The notes below the pieces were generated by a model, which saw only the letters and a list, made by a program, of their open reading frames with translations, was not told where the DNA came from and searched no databases. A DNA stretch of 12,608 nucleotides from Desulfobacterales bacterium (GTDB lineage Bacteria > Desulfobacterota > Desulfobacteria > Desulfobacterales > JAFDCJ01): assembly GCA_020345785.1 (NCBI GenBank), contig CP070771.1:5381474-5394081 (forward strand), given 5' to 3'. Positions within the stretch are counted from its first letter, which is position 1; every line of letters begins with the position of its first letter. Both the position numbers and the translations under genes were made by a program. Of this stretch, positions 5,459-12,608 are shown one piece after another.

Positions 5459-6386
5459 TGTTATGGAATTAAAATTCTGGGGTGTAAGGGGTTCCATTCC
5501 CAGCCCGGGGCCGAAAACCGTCAAATATGGCGGAAATACGCTGTGCCTTGAATTACGTTTGAAGACCGCGGACGATGATCGGTTGATCATTATCGATGCC
5601 GGTTCAGGTATTCGCGAACTGGGTGACGCTCTGATCGCCAATTACTATGGCCAGGGTATTTTCAGCGCCGAGATCTTTCTGACCCACACCCATCTGGATC
5701 ATATCTTGGGACTGCCTTTCTTTGCACCGATGTATTTACCCCAAACTCACCTGAAAATTCACGGCCCCATCACCTGTGAGGAGGAGCGCCTGAAAGATGT
5801 GATCGGCGGTCAGATGTCCTATCGATACTTTCCGGTGCGCCAGGAAGAATTGGGGGCCTGCATCGAATACATTGATATTAAGGAGGGGCGGTATGACCTC
5901 GGCGACGGCATTATGCTTATCGCCAAATATCTCAACCATCCGCTGCTTGCCCTAGGCTATCGATTTGAATACCTTGGCAAAGTTTTCTGTACGGCCTACG
6001 ATACCGAACCGTTTTACAACGTGTTCAGTATGGATCCGACGGATCCATCATACGACGAGCTTGTCGTTGGGGAAGGGGAGGATGCCGCCAGAGAGGAAAA
6101 CCGCAGGATGGAAGATTTTTTTTACGGTGCCGATCTGCTTGTTCACGACGGACAGTATGTCATGACGGAATACGAAGCCGGTAAAATGGGGTGGGGTCAT
6201 TCACCGGTCGAGTGGGCCGTTGAGACGGCCGAACGAGCAGCGGTGAAGCGCCTGGCTATTTGTCACTACGACCCTCTGCGCACCGATTCGCAGATTGACG
6301 AACTTGCGAGGGTATATTGCGGCGGACAGCGCAACGGCGGCATGGAAATAGTTTTTGCCAGGGAAGGGATGGTATTGGAGGTTTAA
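5451..6386 (+). CDS. Metallo-beta-lactamase-fold hydrolase
   Basis: This 311-residue soluble hydrolase has a complete metallo-beta-lactamase active site: the THTHLDH motif (H79-x-H81-x-D83-H84), H163 in YLNHP, D184 in TAYDTE, an LLVHDGQY segment and a final ICHYDP histidine. The opening ELKFWGVRGSIPSPGPKTVKYGGNT is typical of a subgroup related to ribonuclease Z/phosphodiesterase-like enzymes, often found beside or fused to signalling domains in Deltaproteobacteria. GGAGG (5437-5441) at a good distance supports ATG 5451, which overlaps the HDOD stop codon by 8 nt. Genetic coupling to HDOD and nearness to a diguanylate cyclase suggest a phosphodiesterase on a nucleotide signal, but the substrate is unknown. 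It ends 13 bp before the convergent PilZ gene; no terminator is visible between them. Confidence 0.9.
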   Translation: MTSVMELKFWGVRGSIPSPGPKTVKYGGNTLCLELRLKTADDDRLIIIDAGSGIRELGDALIANYYGQGIFSAEIFLTHTHLDHILGLPFFAPMYLPQTHLKIHGPITCEEERLKDVIGGQMSYRYFPVRQEELGACIEYIDIKEGRYDLGDGIMLIAKYLNHPLLALGYRFEYLGKVFCTAYDTEPFYNVFSMDPTDPSYDELVVGEGEDAAREENRRMEDFFYGADLLVHDGQYVMTEYEAGKMGWGHSPVEWAVETAERAAVKRLAICHYDPLRTDSQIDELARVYCGGQRNGGMEIVFAREGMVLEV

Positions 6387-6399
6387 AAAAGTTATCCTT

Positions 6400-7137
6400 C
6401 TAAGCTCGCAGTAATTTTCTTTTGCGCAAATAGTCTCTTTGCCAACTGTAGAAAAGTTGCGTTAATTTTTTCTGCTCCTCCTCGTCTATTTGTTTGAACG
6501 CCAAGGCACATTCAAATTTTTTGGTCAGCGGATTTCTCTCCTGTCTTATGATTTGGCAGCGCTTAATTTTGACAACTGACTCCTGCTCCGGTTGGTTCTT
6601 GACAGGAAAGACCAGCTCGACATTCCTCAAAACCTTCGATTTGTATGATTTGAGCTCCTGTTCCATTGCCTTTGTCAAGCTGACCAGCACACCGAGCGTT
6701 CCGCCCAGGCTGACATTAATGACGAAAAGCTTATAACGGACATCGTTGACATTGAAATAGAGCCGGGTGCCGTGCGGGGCCTCCAACCGGAAAAGACTGC
6801 GGCGCTGATAACGATGAATGAATTCGGGAAAACCAACCCACAACAGCCCCCGGTCGAATTCACCGGCACCGGTTTCAAAAACATACTTAATGTTTTCTTT
6901 GTCGATAAATTCAAACTGCAACCGCGACGGATTGGCGGAGTCGCCGGTTTTGAGAAAATCTTCCTGAAAATTGATCAGCAAATGGGGTGTTCTTTTCCGC
7001 TTGCGGATATCCGCAATATGCGTCATCCATTCTTCATCATCGTCTTTCCAGCGGATTTTCAACGGGGTTTTATCCTGTTGCAGCTCTGTCAAAAGCTTTA
7101 ATATAGCCCCTCCCCGGATTTTTTCAATTTCAGCCAT
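6400..7137 (-). CDS. YcgR-like PilZ protein (c-di-GMP-responsive flagellar brake type)
   Basis: YcgR-type proteins bind cyclic di-GMP through PilZ and slow or bias the flagellar motor. From ATG 7137 the protein has 245 residues. Residues ~15-105 form a beta-rich N-terminal domain like the YcgR N-domain (KIRWKDDDEEWMTHI, PHLLINF, LQFEFID, YVFETG). The PilZ domain follows, with the binding motif RRSLFR (R113-x3-R117) and N141-x-S143-x-G145-G146. The C-terminus is basic. Both signature motifs are intact, so c-di-GMP binding is expected. An in-frame TTG at 7164 would add nine residues, but no ribosome-binding site favours it; the ATG site is also weak. It is the last gene of a minus-strand run after the NtrC-type activator and the receiver. 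The diguanylate cyclase in the opposite block could supply its ligand. Confidence 0.9.
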   Translation of the reverse strand: MAEIEKIRGGAILKLLTELQQDKTPLKIRWKDDDEEWMTHIADIRKRKRTPHLLINFQEDFLKTGDSANPSRLQFEFIDKENIKYVFETGAGEFDRGLLWVGFPEFIHRYQRRSLFRLEAPHGTRLYFNVNDVRYKLFVINVSLGGTLGVLVSLTKAMEQELKSYKSKVLRNVELVFPVKNQPEQESVVKIKRCQIIRQERNPLTKKFECALAFKQIDEEEQKKLTQLFYSWQRDYLRKRKLLRA

Positions 7138-7200
7138 ATGTGATGTAATGCCTCTGGATTTCAACGGCTCGAGGTTAGCGTTACGCCAAAACGGTTCGGC

Positions 7201-7650
7201 CTAAAGCCGGGCCACGTTTTCAGCGTATCCTGGATCATCCATTAGTTTTTTGGCAAATTCAAGGTATTTGGCCGTAATGGCCCGCACGGCAAGCTGCAGG
7301 GCATATGGTTTAAGCGGCTTTTCCAGCAAGTAGTTCACGTTGGATGCCAGGCACATGTTCACCACGTCATCACTGGCATTGCCGCTGATCATAATGGCAT
7401 CTTCATAGGCAGTGGGATACTTTTTTTCAACGGCATCCAAAAAATAAAATCCGCTCAAGCCGCCGAGAAATACATCCACCACGAAAATTGCGACCCCGAT
7501 ATCCCTCTTTAGACAAAAAGCTATCGCCTCTTCCGGATCCGAAAACGGATACACCTTTCCCCAAGCATAAAAACTTTCGATCAATTCAGCGATGATCTCA
7601 CATATACCTTGATCGTCGTCAAGAACGATAACATCCAAGCCATCTGACAT
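7201..7650 (-). CDS. Stand-alone response-regulator receiver
   Basis: This single-domain CheY-like receiver has 149 residues and no output domain. The acidic pocket is D11-D12-D13, the phospho-acceptor is D59 in FVVDVFLGGLSG, the switch residue is S89 (MISGN) and the conserved lysine is K111 (LLEKPLKP). All are in place, so phosphorylation is expected. The C-terminal ~30 residues after the receiver are helical and polar. GGAGG precedes ATG 7650 by 8 nt. It lies 73 bp downstream of the NtrC-type activator and 63 bp upstream of the PilZ gene on the same strand, probably one operon. No histidine kinase is encoded in the window, so its phosphate donor is elsewhere. It may act by protein-protein contact, as CheY does on the flagellar switch. 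Confidence 0.92.
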   Translation of the reverse strand: MSDGLDVIVLDDDQGICEIIAELIESFYAWGKVYPFSDPEEAIAFCLKRDIGVAIFVVDVFLGGLSGFYFLDAVEKKYPTAYEDAIMISGNASDDVVNMCLASNVNYLLEKPLKPYALQLAVRAITAKYLEFAKKLMDDPGYAENVARL

Positions 7651-7723
7651 TGATTAGCCCTCCCACACTGATCCCGCCGCCATATTGATATAACTTTGAA
7701 GAGTTTAGTTAAGCTGCAATACC

Positions 7724-9124
7724 TCAATTCTCTTTTGGATTACTATCCGATATATTATATTTTTCCAATTTGCGATACACCGTCGAAACATTAATGCCTA
7801 ATATCTTAGCTGCTTTCGGCCGATTCCCGCCTGTAACCTCAAGCGTTCGTTTGATGTGTCGTTTTTCAAGCTCGTCTAAAGTGAGCAGTTCGATATTTTT
7901 ACGCCGTTCAGGCCCGTTGTACGGCAATAAATTACGGGCAGACGCCAGCGTCAGGTTTTTGCCCTGCTCCAGCAATACAGCAGCAGCTATCATGTTTTCA
8001 AGTTCCCTGACATTGCCGAAAAAGGAACACTGCAACAGTCTCTCGGCCAGCTCAGGGGACAGATCCCGGATTTTTTTATTGTTGGCCCTGGCATGAATAT
8101 CAAGAAAATGCTTGGCCAGCGGCAAAATATCATTTTTTCTCTCCCTCAAGGGAGGAATCTTGATGTTATACATGTTAATGCGGTAAAACAGATCCGCCCG
8201 GAAGCGCCCTTGAATTATTTCCTCATTGATATCGCGATTGGTCGCCGCGATGATGCGCACATCAACATTTCTAATCTCCGTGCTTCCCAGTCGATAGAAT
8301 TCGCGCTCTTCGATGACTCTTAACAGTTTCGCCTGTAATGAGGGGTCCAGCTCGGTGATTTCATCCAGAAAAAGCGTGCCCCCGTTCGCCGCCTCAAAAA
8401 AACCGCGTCGCTCGCTTGAAGCATCCGTATAAGCGCCCTTGGCATGACCGAAGAATTCATCTTCGAATATGGTTTTGCTGAACGAAGCCATGTTGACGGC
8501 ATAGAAAGGCGCCTGGGAACGATAGCTCAGTTTGTGTATGACCCGTGCCAGCATTTCCTTGCCGGTACCGGATTCACCGTTGATCACCACGCTGTAGTCG
8601 GTGCCGGCGACGGCTTCTACTTGATGAAATACCAGGGCCATGGACTCATCTTCAGCGACCAGTCCTGCAAAGGCATTGGGGTTCTTCAATTCGGAAAAGA
8701 CTTTGCGGCGCCCGAACCGTGCCAGTTCGTCCTGCAGATTATATTTTTCAAGGCTGCGATTTACCAAGGCAATGAGTTTTTCACTGTTCAGGGGTTTCAC
8801 CAGATAATCCGAGGCTCCCAGTGTCATGGCGCGCACCGCCGTAGCGACTTCATCACTGGCGCTGACGATCACACATTCCGATTCCGGAAATTCACTCTTG
8901 ATTTTTTCAAGAACCTCAATGCCGTTCAGATGCGGCATCATCAGATCCAACAACACCAGCTGAAAATGATGCTTTCGCATCAGGTCAAGGACATTGCGGC
9001 TGTCAGAGACAAGCGCCGGTTCCGGTAAACCTGAACTGACCAAGGTCGCTTTTATGCTTAAAAGAAGTCCTTCGTCATCGTCGACAACCAGCACAGGGAC
9101 ATGTTGATCGGGAATTGATTCCAT
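7724..9124 (-). CDS. NtrC-family sigma-54-dependent response regulator
   Basis: This activator of sigma-54 RNA polymerase has 466 residues. The receiver (1-~125) has the D15-D16-D17 pocket, phospho-acceptor D60 (LLDLMMPH), S88 and K110 (YLVKPLN). The AAA+ domain (~150-380) has Walker A GESGTGKE (183-190), Walker B GGTLFLDEI (~248-256) and the conserved RADLFYRINMYNIKIPPLRER and GNVRELENMI segments. The sigma-54-contact loop reads GAYTDA (230-235) rather than GAFTGA. The C-terminus (~425-460) is a Fis-type helix-turn-helix (GNRPKAAKILGINVSTVYRKLEKY). ATG 9124 lacks a strong ribosome-binding site. No kinase gene is next to it, so it is orphan. Its regulon is unknown; the sigma-54 promoter at 683-700 is one candidate target in the window. 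Confidence 0.95.
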   Translation of the reverse strand: MESIPDQHVPVLVVDDDEGLLLSIKATLVSSGLPEPALVSDSRNVLDLMRKHHFQLVLLDLMMPHLNGIEVLEKIKSEFPESECVIVSASDEVATAVRAMTLGASDYLVKPLNSEKLIALVNRSLEKYNLQDELARFGRRKVFSELKNPNAFAGLVAEDESMALVFHQVEAVAGTDYSVVINGESGTGKEMLARVIHKLSYRSQAPFYAVNMASFSKTIFEDEFFGHAKGAYTDASSERRGFFEAANGGTLFLDEITELDPSLQAKLLRVIEEREFYRLGSTEIRNVDVRIIAATNRDINEEIIQGRFRADLFYRINMYNIKIPPLRERKNDILPLAKHFLDIHARANNKKIRDLSPELAERLLQCSFFGNVRELENMIAAAVLLEQGKNLTLASARNLLPYNGPERRKNIELLTLDELEKRHIKRTLEVTGGNRPKAAKILGINVSTVYRKLEKYNISDSNPKEN

Positions 9125-9277
9125 AAGATATGTTAAAATGAAATTTAAAAAAAATCAAGAATTTCTAGTTGTAGCTAGTAACTTTTTAAATAAATATTAG
9201 CAACTTAAATGATTTTTTTCGGGCGGTGCCCACCGGCTTGAAATACGATGGATAACTTTCTGTTGGGTGGTCGATCG
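9125..9277 (-). other. AT-rich region upstream of the NtrC-type activator
   Basis: The part nearest the activator start (9125-9220) is strongly A/T-rich; the remainder, next to the rfbD stop codon, is ordinary. A short GGGC/GCCC hairpin near 9222-9235 has no U tract on the minus strand, so a terminator after rfbD is not convincing. No sigma-54 or sigma-28 motif was found here. The activator is probably transcribed from its own promoter in this gap, but no specific -35/-10 pair stands out. Confidence 0.3.
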
Positions 9278-10177
9278 CTATCGTACCCCGCGCTCAGGTG
9301 GTGAGAGCAGGGCCAGGATGGCGGTTTTTAAGCTGTCGCGCCAGGGTTTGGCGGATATTCCGAAGTGTTTCCTAATCAGGCTGCAATCCAGGGCGGAATA
9401 GGCCGGCCGCGCGGCCTGGGTGGGATAGTCAGCGGTTTTTATGGGTTCAATTCGGGTTGTTTTCAGTGCGACGTATTGCCGGCCAATTTCCACGATTGTT
9501 CTTGCAAAGCCATGCCAGGATACTATTCCCGCTCCGCAATAATGATACGTTCCCCAGGCAATTGCGCGGCGCTGCCGAAACATTTCTGCCAGGGACAGAA
9601 TCGCCGCCGCCAGGTCAGCTGCGCTGGTAGGAGATCCATATTGATCGGACACCACCTGTATCTGCTCTTTTTCTCGGGCGAGTTTCAGCATGGTTTTGAC
9701 GAAATTATGACCGTGCGAGCTGTAAAGCCATGAGGTCCGTACGATGATATGTTCATCCAGTATCGATCTCACTGCCGATTCACCTTCGGCCTTGCTTCGT
9801 CCGTAAACCCCCAGCGGTGAAACAGGATCTGTCTCGCGGTAAGGGGAGCGTTTCGTGCCGTCGAAAACATAGTCGGTTGAAATGTGAATCAGCGGAATTT
9901 TGTTGGCAGTGCAAACCCGGGCAAGATTCGCCGCGCCGTCTTTGTTGATCGCCATGGCCAGTTCGGGTTCGGATTCAGCACCGTCAACATTGGTGTAGGC
10001 GGCAGCGTTAATCGCAAGATCTGGATGGCAGCTGGAAAAAACGGATTCTACCTGGGATACGTCTGTAATGTCCGTTTGGGGCTTTGCAACCCCATGCATG
10101 TCGAGGCTCAGGGCTTGCCCCTGCCGCATCAGTTCGCATCCCAGCTGTCCACTGGCGCCGTAGGTGAGTATCTTCAT
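9278..10177 (-). CDS. rfbD: dTDP-4-dehydrorhamnose reductase
   Basis: RfbD performs the last step of dTDP-L-rhamnose synthesis, reducing dTDP-4-dehydro-L-rhamnose with NAD(P)H; the product feeds surface polysaccharide assembly. From ATG 10177 the protein has 299 residues, the usual family length. It is a short-chain-dehydrogenase-type Rossmann protein with GASGQLG (7-13), NAAAYTNVDGAE (57-68), STDYVFDG (100-107), the Y125-x3-K129 catalytic pair (YGRSKAE), RTSWLYS and the C-terminal substrate part. An in-frame TTG at 10186 would add three residues. The gene follows rfbC after ~75 bp on the same strand. rfbA and rfbB are not in the window. Confidence 0.95.
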   Translation of the reverse strand: MKILTYGASGQLGCELMRQGQALSLDMHGVAKPQTDITDVSQVESVFSSCHPDLAINAAAYTNVDGAESEPELAMAINKDGAANLARVCTANKIPLIHISTDYVFDGTKRSPYRETDPVSPLGVYGRSKAEGESAVRSILDEHIIVRTSWLYSSHGHNFVKTMLKLAREKEQIQVVSDQYGSPTSAADLAAAILSLAEMFRQRRAIAWGTYHYCGAGIVSWHGFARTIVEIGRQYVALKTTRIEPIKTADYPTQAARPAYSALDCSLIRKHFGISAKPWRDSLKTAILALLSPPERGVR

Positions 10178-10251
10178 ATTTAGCAACTCAGAAGTCTGAT
10201 TTTAAACGCCATTCCCGAGGTGAAACCAACGCCTTGCCACCCGGGGTTGGA

Positions 10252-10812
10252 TTATTGACTCGTCCCGCCCAAAAGCTGTGCCGGTTTCAGATCGGATAGA
10301 TATGGTAATTGGCGGTCTTTGTCGGATAAAATCGGATGCTTGATCGGCCAGTCGATCCCGATGTTTGGATCCGACCAGAGAATTCCGCCTTCATCCGCGG
10401 GATTGTATAAAGCGGTGCATTTATAAGCCACATGGGCGCTTCGGCTGAGTACACAAAATCCATGAGCGAAGCCGTCGGGAATCAAGAACTGGCGTTTATT
10501 TCCTTCGGACAGCACAATCCCCATCCATTTGCCGAACGTCGTTGAACCGGGTCGGATATCCACCGCCACATCAAAAATCTCTCCGGTAATGACCTGTACC
10601 AGTTTGGTCTGAGGCCGGGATATCTGAAAATGCAGCCCTCTTAACGTATTTTTTGTCGAAAATGAAAGGTTGTCCTGCACAAAGAGCTTGTCTATGCCGC
10701 AATCCCGGTATCGCAGGTTGTGATAGGTTTCCAGAAAGTATCCTCTTTCGTCTTCGAATACTCTCGGCTCCAATATCAGCAGACCTTCAAGCGATGTCGT
10801 CATCGTCTTCAT
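10252..10812 (-). CDS. rfbC: dTDP-4-dehydrorhamnose 3,5-epimerase
   Basis: RfbC converts dTDP-4-dehydro-6-deoxy-D-glucose to dTDP-4-dehydro-L-rhamnose, the step before RfbD. Typical cupin-family motifs are present: LLILEPRVFEDERGYFLETY (11-30), QDNLSFS (46-52), the catalytic-histidine segment RGLHFQ (58-63, H61), TGEIFDVAVDIRPGS, LIPDGFAHGF and YNPADEGGILWSDPNIGIDWP. From ATG 10812 it has 186 residues, the usual length. GGAG about 9 nt upstream supports this start; ATG 10827 upstream in frame lacks a ribosome-binding site. The gene pairs with rfbD downstream. A TATAAA -10-like box lies in the 10828-10954 gap, but its -35 is poor, so the promoter is unassigned. Confidence 0.95.
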   Translation of the reverse strand: MKTMTTSLEGLLILEPRVFEDERGYFLETYHNLRYRDCGIDKLFVQDNLSFSTKNTLRGLHFQISRPQTKLVQVITGEIFDVAVDIRPGSTTFGKWMGIVLSEGNKRQFLIPDGFAHGFCVLSRSAHVAYKCTALYNPADEGGILWSDPNIGIDWPIKHPILSDKDRQLPYLSDLKPAQLLGGTSQ

Positions 10813-10954
10813 ATCAGCGAACTCCATTTATAAGCCATCGGCTATGACCGTGAGGATTGAAAAGGTTTTACCAAAATTTTTTATATACATCAGCGACCAT
10901 TGGCAGAACATGGTCCTAGGGTCCCTTCCAGAGGCCTTCCTCATTCCCCCAGAT

Positions 10955-11881
10955 CTACCGGCGGTCGCTGATTTTTTGATCTATCTGATCCATTAAAGCA
11001 GTAATCTGCCCGTAGGCTTTGAGCTCGGAAAGCCACTTGGACGGTATGGCGTCAACTCCCAGATGAGCCCCCAGGACCATTCCGACAGCCAGACCGCGAC
11101 CGGCTGAGTCGCCCCCGGCCATCGCAATTTCAATCAGCCCCTCTCTCAGATTATCTTCGTACTTCGCGATCAAATGTATCATACATGGAAAGGCCGCTGC
11201 AATCTCACACATTTGTCCAAAATCCAACATTGCCTGGCGGGTGTCTTTTTCAATACTTTTGATGCCCTCCTCGACCCATTTCGAATAGGGAAGCCGGTCA
11301 TATCCTTCGAACAGGGTCTTTTTGATGGCTGCGACGGGCTTTTCTTCATGCAAAACTCTGAAGACGACTTCGCCGAGGAAAGCGGCACTATCAATGACTT
11401 CCTGATTATTGTGGGTCAAGGCTGTCTGCGCTTTGGCACTGTTTATCAACCCTTCCAAATCGTTACGATAATAATAAGCCAGCGGTGCCATACGGGCAGC
11501 GCCGGCAAATTCATCAGAATTAGAACCGGCCTGGGTCGGTTCTTTACCGGCCTTGAAATTTTCAAGGGTTGCCTTGGTGGCCCCATCGAAATAACCGTCA
11601 TATGACTTAAAGAATTGCTGCCAGCTCGCTGCGAAATTATTTAGATCAAAACCGGAGCTTTCCGCAATTGCTTTCAAAAGCACCAGGGTTTGGTCGCCGT
11701 AATGGGTAAACTCTCCCAAATCTTTAGTGGGATGATAGGTCGGTCTTTCCGGTTTGATGTAGTTTTCTACCCGCCCCCATTTTTTATCGATTACATTGGT
11801 ATTGTAGATCCAGTGAACACCAAGTGCAAGCGCATCTGCCGCAAATGAGGTGAGGACCATCGCTTTCGCTTTATCGGTCAT
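10955..11881 (-). CDS. ADP-ribosylglycohydrolase-family protein with altered catalytic motifs
   Basis: This family (DraG/ARH type) removes ADP-ribose from proteins or small molecules with two metal ions. The 308-residue protein has the all-helical family layout: an N-terminal AADALALGVHWIY (14-26) in place of GDALG, HYGDQT (60-65) in place of the TDDT segment, FAGAARMAPLAYYY in the middle, and GGDSAGRGLAVGMVLGAHLG (from 256) in place of GGDTDT. D16, D63 and D258 remain, but the second aspartate of GDTD is alanine, so metal binding may be changed or lost. Non-enzymatic relatives, such as jellyfish J1-crystallins, show similar changes. AAGGAG at a good distance supports ATG 11881. It is encoded upstream of rfbC on the same strand, but after a 127-bp gap with no shared function evident. 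Confidence 0.85.
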   Translation of the reverse strand: MTDKAKAMVLTSFAADALALGVHWIYNTNVIDKKWGRVENYIKPERPTYHPTKDLGEFTHYGDQTLVLLKAIAESSGFDLNNFAASWQQFFKSYDGYFDGATKATLENFKAGKEPTQAGSNSDEFAGAARMAPLAYYYRNDLEGLINSAKAQTALTHNNQEVIDSAAFLGEVVFRVLHEEKPVAAIKKTLFEGYDRLPYSKWVEEGIKSIEKDTRQAMLDFGQMCEIAAAFPCMIHLIAKYEDNLREGLIEIAMAGGDSAGRGLAVGMVLGAHLGVDAIPSKWLSELKAYGQITALMDQIDQKISDRR

Positions 11882-11930
11882 AATTGTTCTCCTTAATCTG
11901 AGTCATTTTAATCCCGCAGTATTGGTAATA

Positions 11931-12263
11931 TTAGACCTGATTTTGAGTCTGCAATGATAAGCGCTTCGATTGGCAGATCGAAATCCACCTGAGGAGTCGG
12001 CAATGCCGCCCTGCTTGGGCGGGTGCCTTGATGTATGACAGCAAAGGGGGCAGTATATTTGAGCCCGCCCTGGCGCGACTTACCGGGTTTATACCTTTAT
12101 CCTTATCCGGCTTGGGCGAGGATGCAATCAATAGTTCAGGCGTAAAATCGGTCTGGGCCAGGGATTTGTGATTTGGAATTTGTGATGTTGATTGGCGCCG
12201 GCCCTGAGAACTGATACTGGTCGCCGCAAGGCTCGTAGGAAGCTGCTCAAAAGCCAATGGCAT
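11931..12263 (-). CDS. Doubtful hypothetical ORF
   Basis: This open frame (110 codons from ATG 12263, or 112 from GTG 12269) lies between the ADP-ribosylglycohydrolase gene and the partial gene at the right edge. The translation is basic, rich in serine, proline and glutamine, has no recognisable domain and runs through a repetitive DNA tract (ATTTGTGAT units at 12163-12186). No ribosome-binding site is visible. It may be non-coding intergenic DNA; a CCGCCC/GGGCGG hairpin is also present near 12005-12022. Confidence 0.2.
   Translation of the reverse strand: MPLAFEQLPTSLAATSISSQGRRQSTSQIPNHKSLAQTDFTPELLIASSPKPDKDKGINPVSRARAGSNILPPLLSYIKAPAQAGRHCRLLRWISICQSKRLSLQTQNQV
12163..12186. repeat. Short direct repeat ATTTGTGAT
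   Basis: ATTTGTGAT occurs at 12164-12172 and again at 12178-12186, within a run of related words (GATTTG, GGAATTTG). Such AAATCACAAATT-type tracts recur between genes in some Desulfobacterota; that is recalled, not tested. It lies inside the doubtful ORF and argues against it being a gene. Confidence 0.4.
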
Positions 12264-12298
12264 CGCCACGATGGGAACGTTGGAATGATGGGATCGGC

Positions 12299-12608
12299 TT
12301 AAGTCTTCAGATTTCTGTGATATTCCGCTTGAACCGTTTTCATCTTTGCCACCAGTTCATCTTCCATTAAAATACCTTTTTCGAGAAGCAAACGGGTAAC
12401 GGCTTCCAGTTGAATGGTGTTGGAAACCAACAGTTTTTCAAAGCCTTCCATTTTTTTTGACCCGGCGTTTTCCGGTACGGGCAGATCTCTGTTGAGGTCT
12501 TTTAGTTCGACGTCCGACCGCCGATCCTTCCCGCTGCGCCTTTCCTCGCCCTGGTAGCGGGATTTTATCCAGCGGCGGTCGAGGCTGGAACGTCGATCGC
12601 TGTTCCGG
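12299..12608 (-). CDS. DRR-motif protein, C-terminal part (5' end outside the window)
   Basis: The last 102 residues of a minus-strand protein enter from the right edge and stop at TAA (12299-12301). The visible N-terminal part is strongly basic with repeated DRR units (NSDRRSSLDRRW, then GEERRSGKDRRSD), an arginine-aspartate motif common near PilZ and membrane segments in Deltaproteobacterial proteins. After a short linker comes an amphipathic helical end (MEGFEKLLVSNTIQLEAVTRLLLEKG, then ELVAKMKTVQAEYHRNL). The open frame has sensible codon use throughout, supporting a real gene. Its function is not recognised, and the missing part may hold the informative domain. Confidence 0.65.
   Translation of the reverse strand, partial: RNSDRRSSLDRRWIKSRYQGEERRSGKDRRSDVELKDLNRDLPVPENAGSKKMEGFEKLLVSNTIQLEAVTRLLLEKGILMEDELVAKMKTVQAEYHRNLKT

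Noticed and set aside
8444..9028. 194-codon plus-strand ORF opposite the NtrC-type activator
   Set aside because: It is the antisense shadow of a well-supported AAA+ gene and shows no domain of its own.
10828..10860. GCCGATGG upstream of rfbC as a sigma-28 promoter
   Set aside because: The -35 box is poor and rhamnose genes are not expected in the flagellar regulon.

Overview
The window looks like a chromosomal stretch from a motile, Gram-negative, Deltaproteobacteria-like bacterium (Desulfobacterota, possibly Desulfobacterales). This is inferred from the moderate G+C content, the family types, the A/T-rich intergenic sequence with 'ATTCGATATTCG' inverted-repeat clutter, the sigma-54 and sigma-28 style promoters and the arginine-rich 'DRR' protein at the right edge. 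No phage, transposase, CRISPR, rRNA or tRNA gene was seen. All homology statements come from reading the translated sequences, not from a database search.

Left part (1-1011): a MITE-like inverted-repeat element, a low-complexity TCAA/AATCAAC tract, a 68-codon cysteine-containing protein, then a long non-coding stretch. The main discovery candidate lies there on the minus strand: a canonical sigma-54 promoter (683-700), a predicted start near 672, a hairpin whose loop is an anti-Shine-Dalgarno sequence (UUUCCUCCUUUC), a second CCUCC in the linker, and a strong intrinsic terminator with a C-rich loop ending at 589. Together they predict an ~84-nt sRNA.

Plus-strand signalling block (1012-6386): a sigma-28 (FliA-type) promoter at 954-980 sits in front of a protein with a MerR/excisionase-type helix-turn-helix, a seven-cysteine cluster and a PAS-like end. 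Then come cheW, a diguanylate cyclase (GGEEF with intact I-site), a ~430-bp intergenic region rich in nested inverted repeats, an unrecognised 153-residue protein with a FlgM-like N-terminus, an HDOD protein, and a metallo-beta-lactamase-fold hydrolase overlapping the HDOD gene by 8 nt.

Minus-strand block (6400-12608): reading right to left, the 3' part of a DRR-motif protein, a doubtful ORF, an ADP-ribosylglycohydrolase-family protein with altered metal-site motifs, rfbC and rfbD (dTDP-rhamnose synthesis), an NtrC-type sigma-54 activator (GAYTDA instead of GAFTGA), a stand-alone receiver, and a YcgR-like PilZ protein. The two blocks converge at 6387-6399.

Taken together, the window holds the writer (diguanylate cyclase) and an effector (PilZ flagellar-brake type) of c-di-GMP signalling, a chemotaxis coupling protein, receivers and a sigma-54 activator, with both sigma-28 and sigma-54 promoters. 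A plausible reading is a motility/surface-behaviour control region. The sigma-54 activator might fire the sRNA promoter, but nothing in the sequence proves that link.
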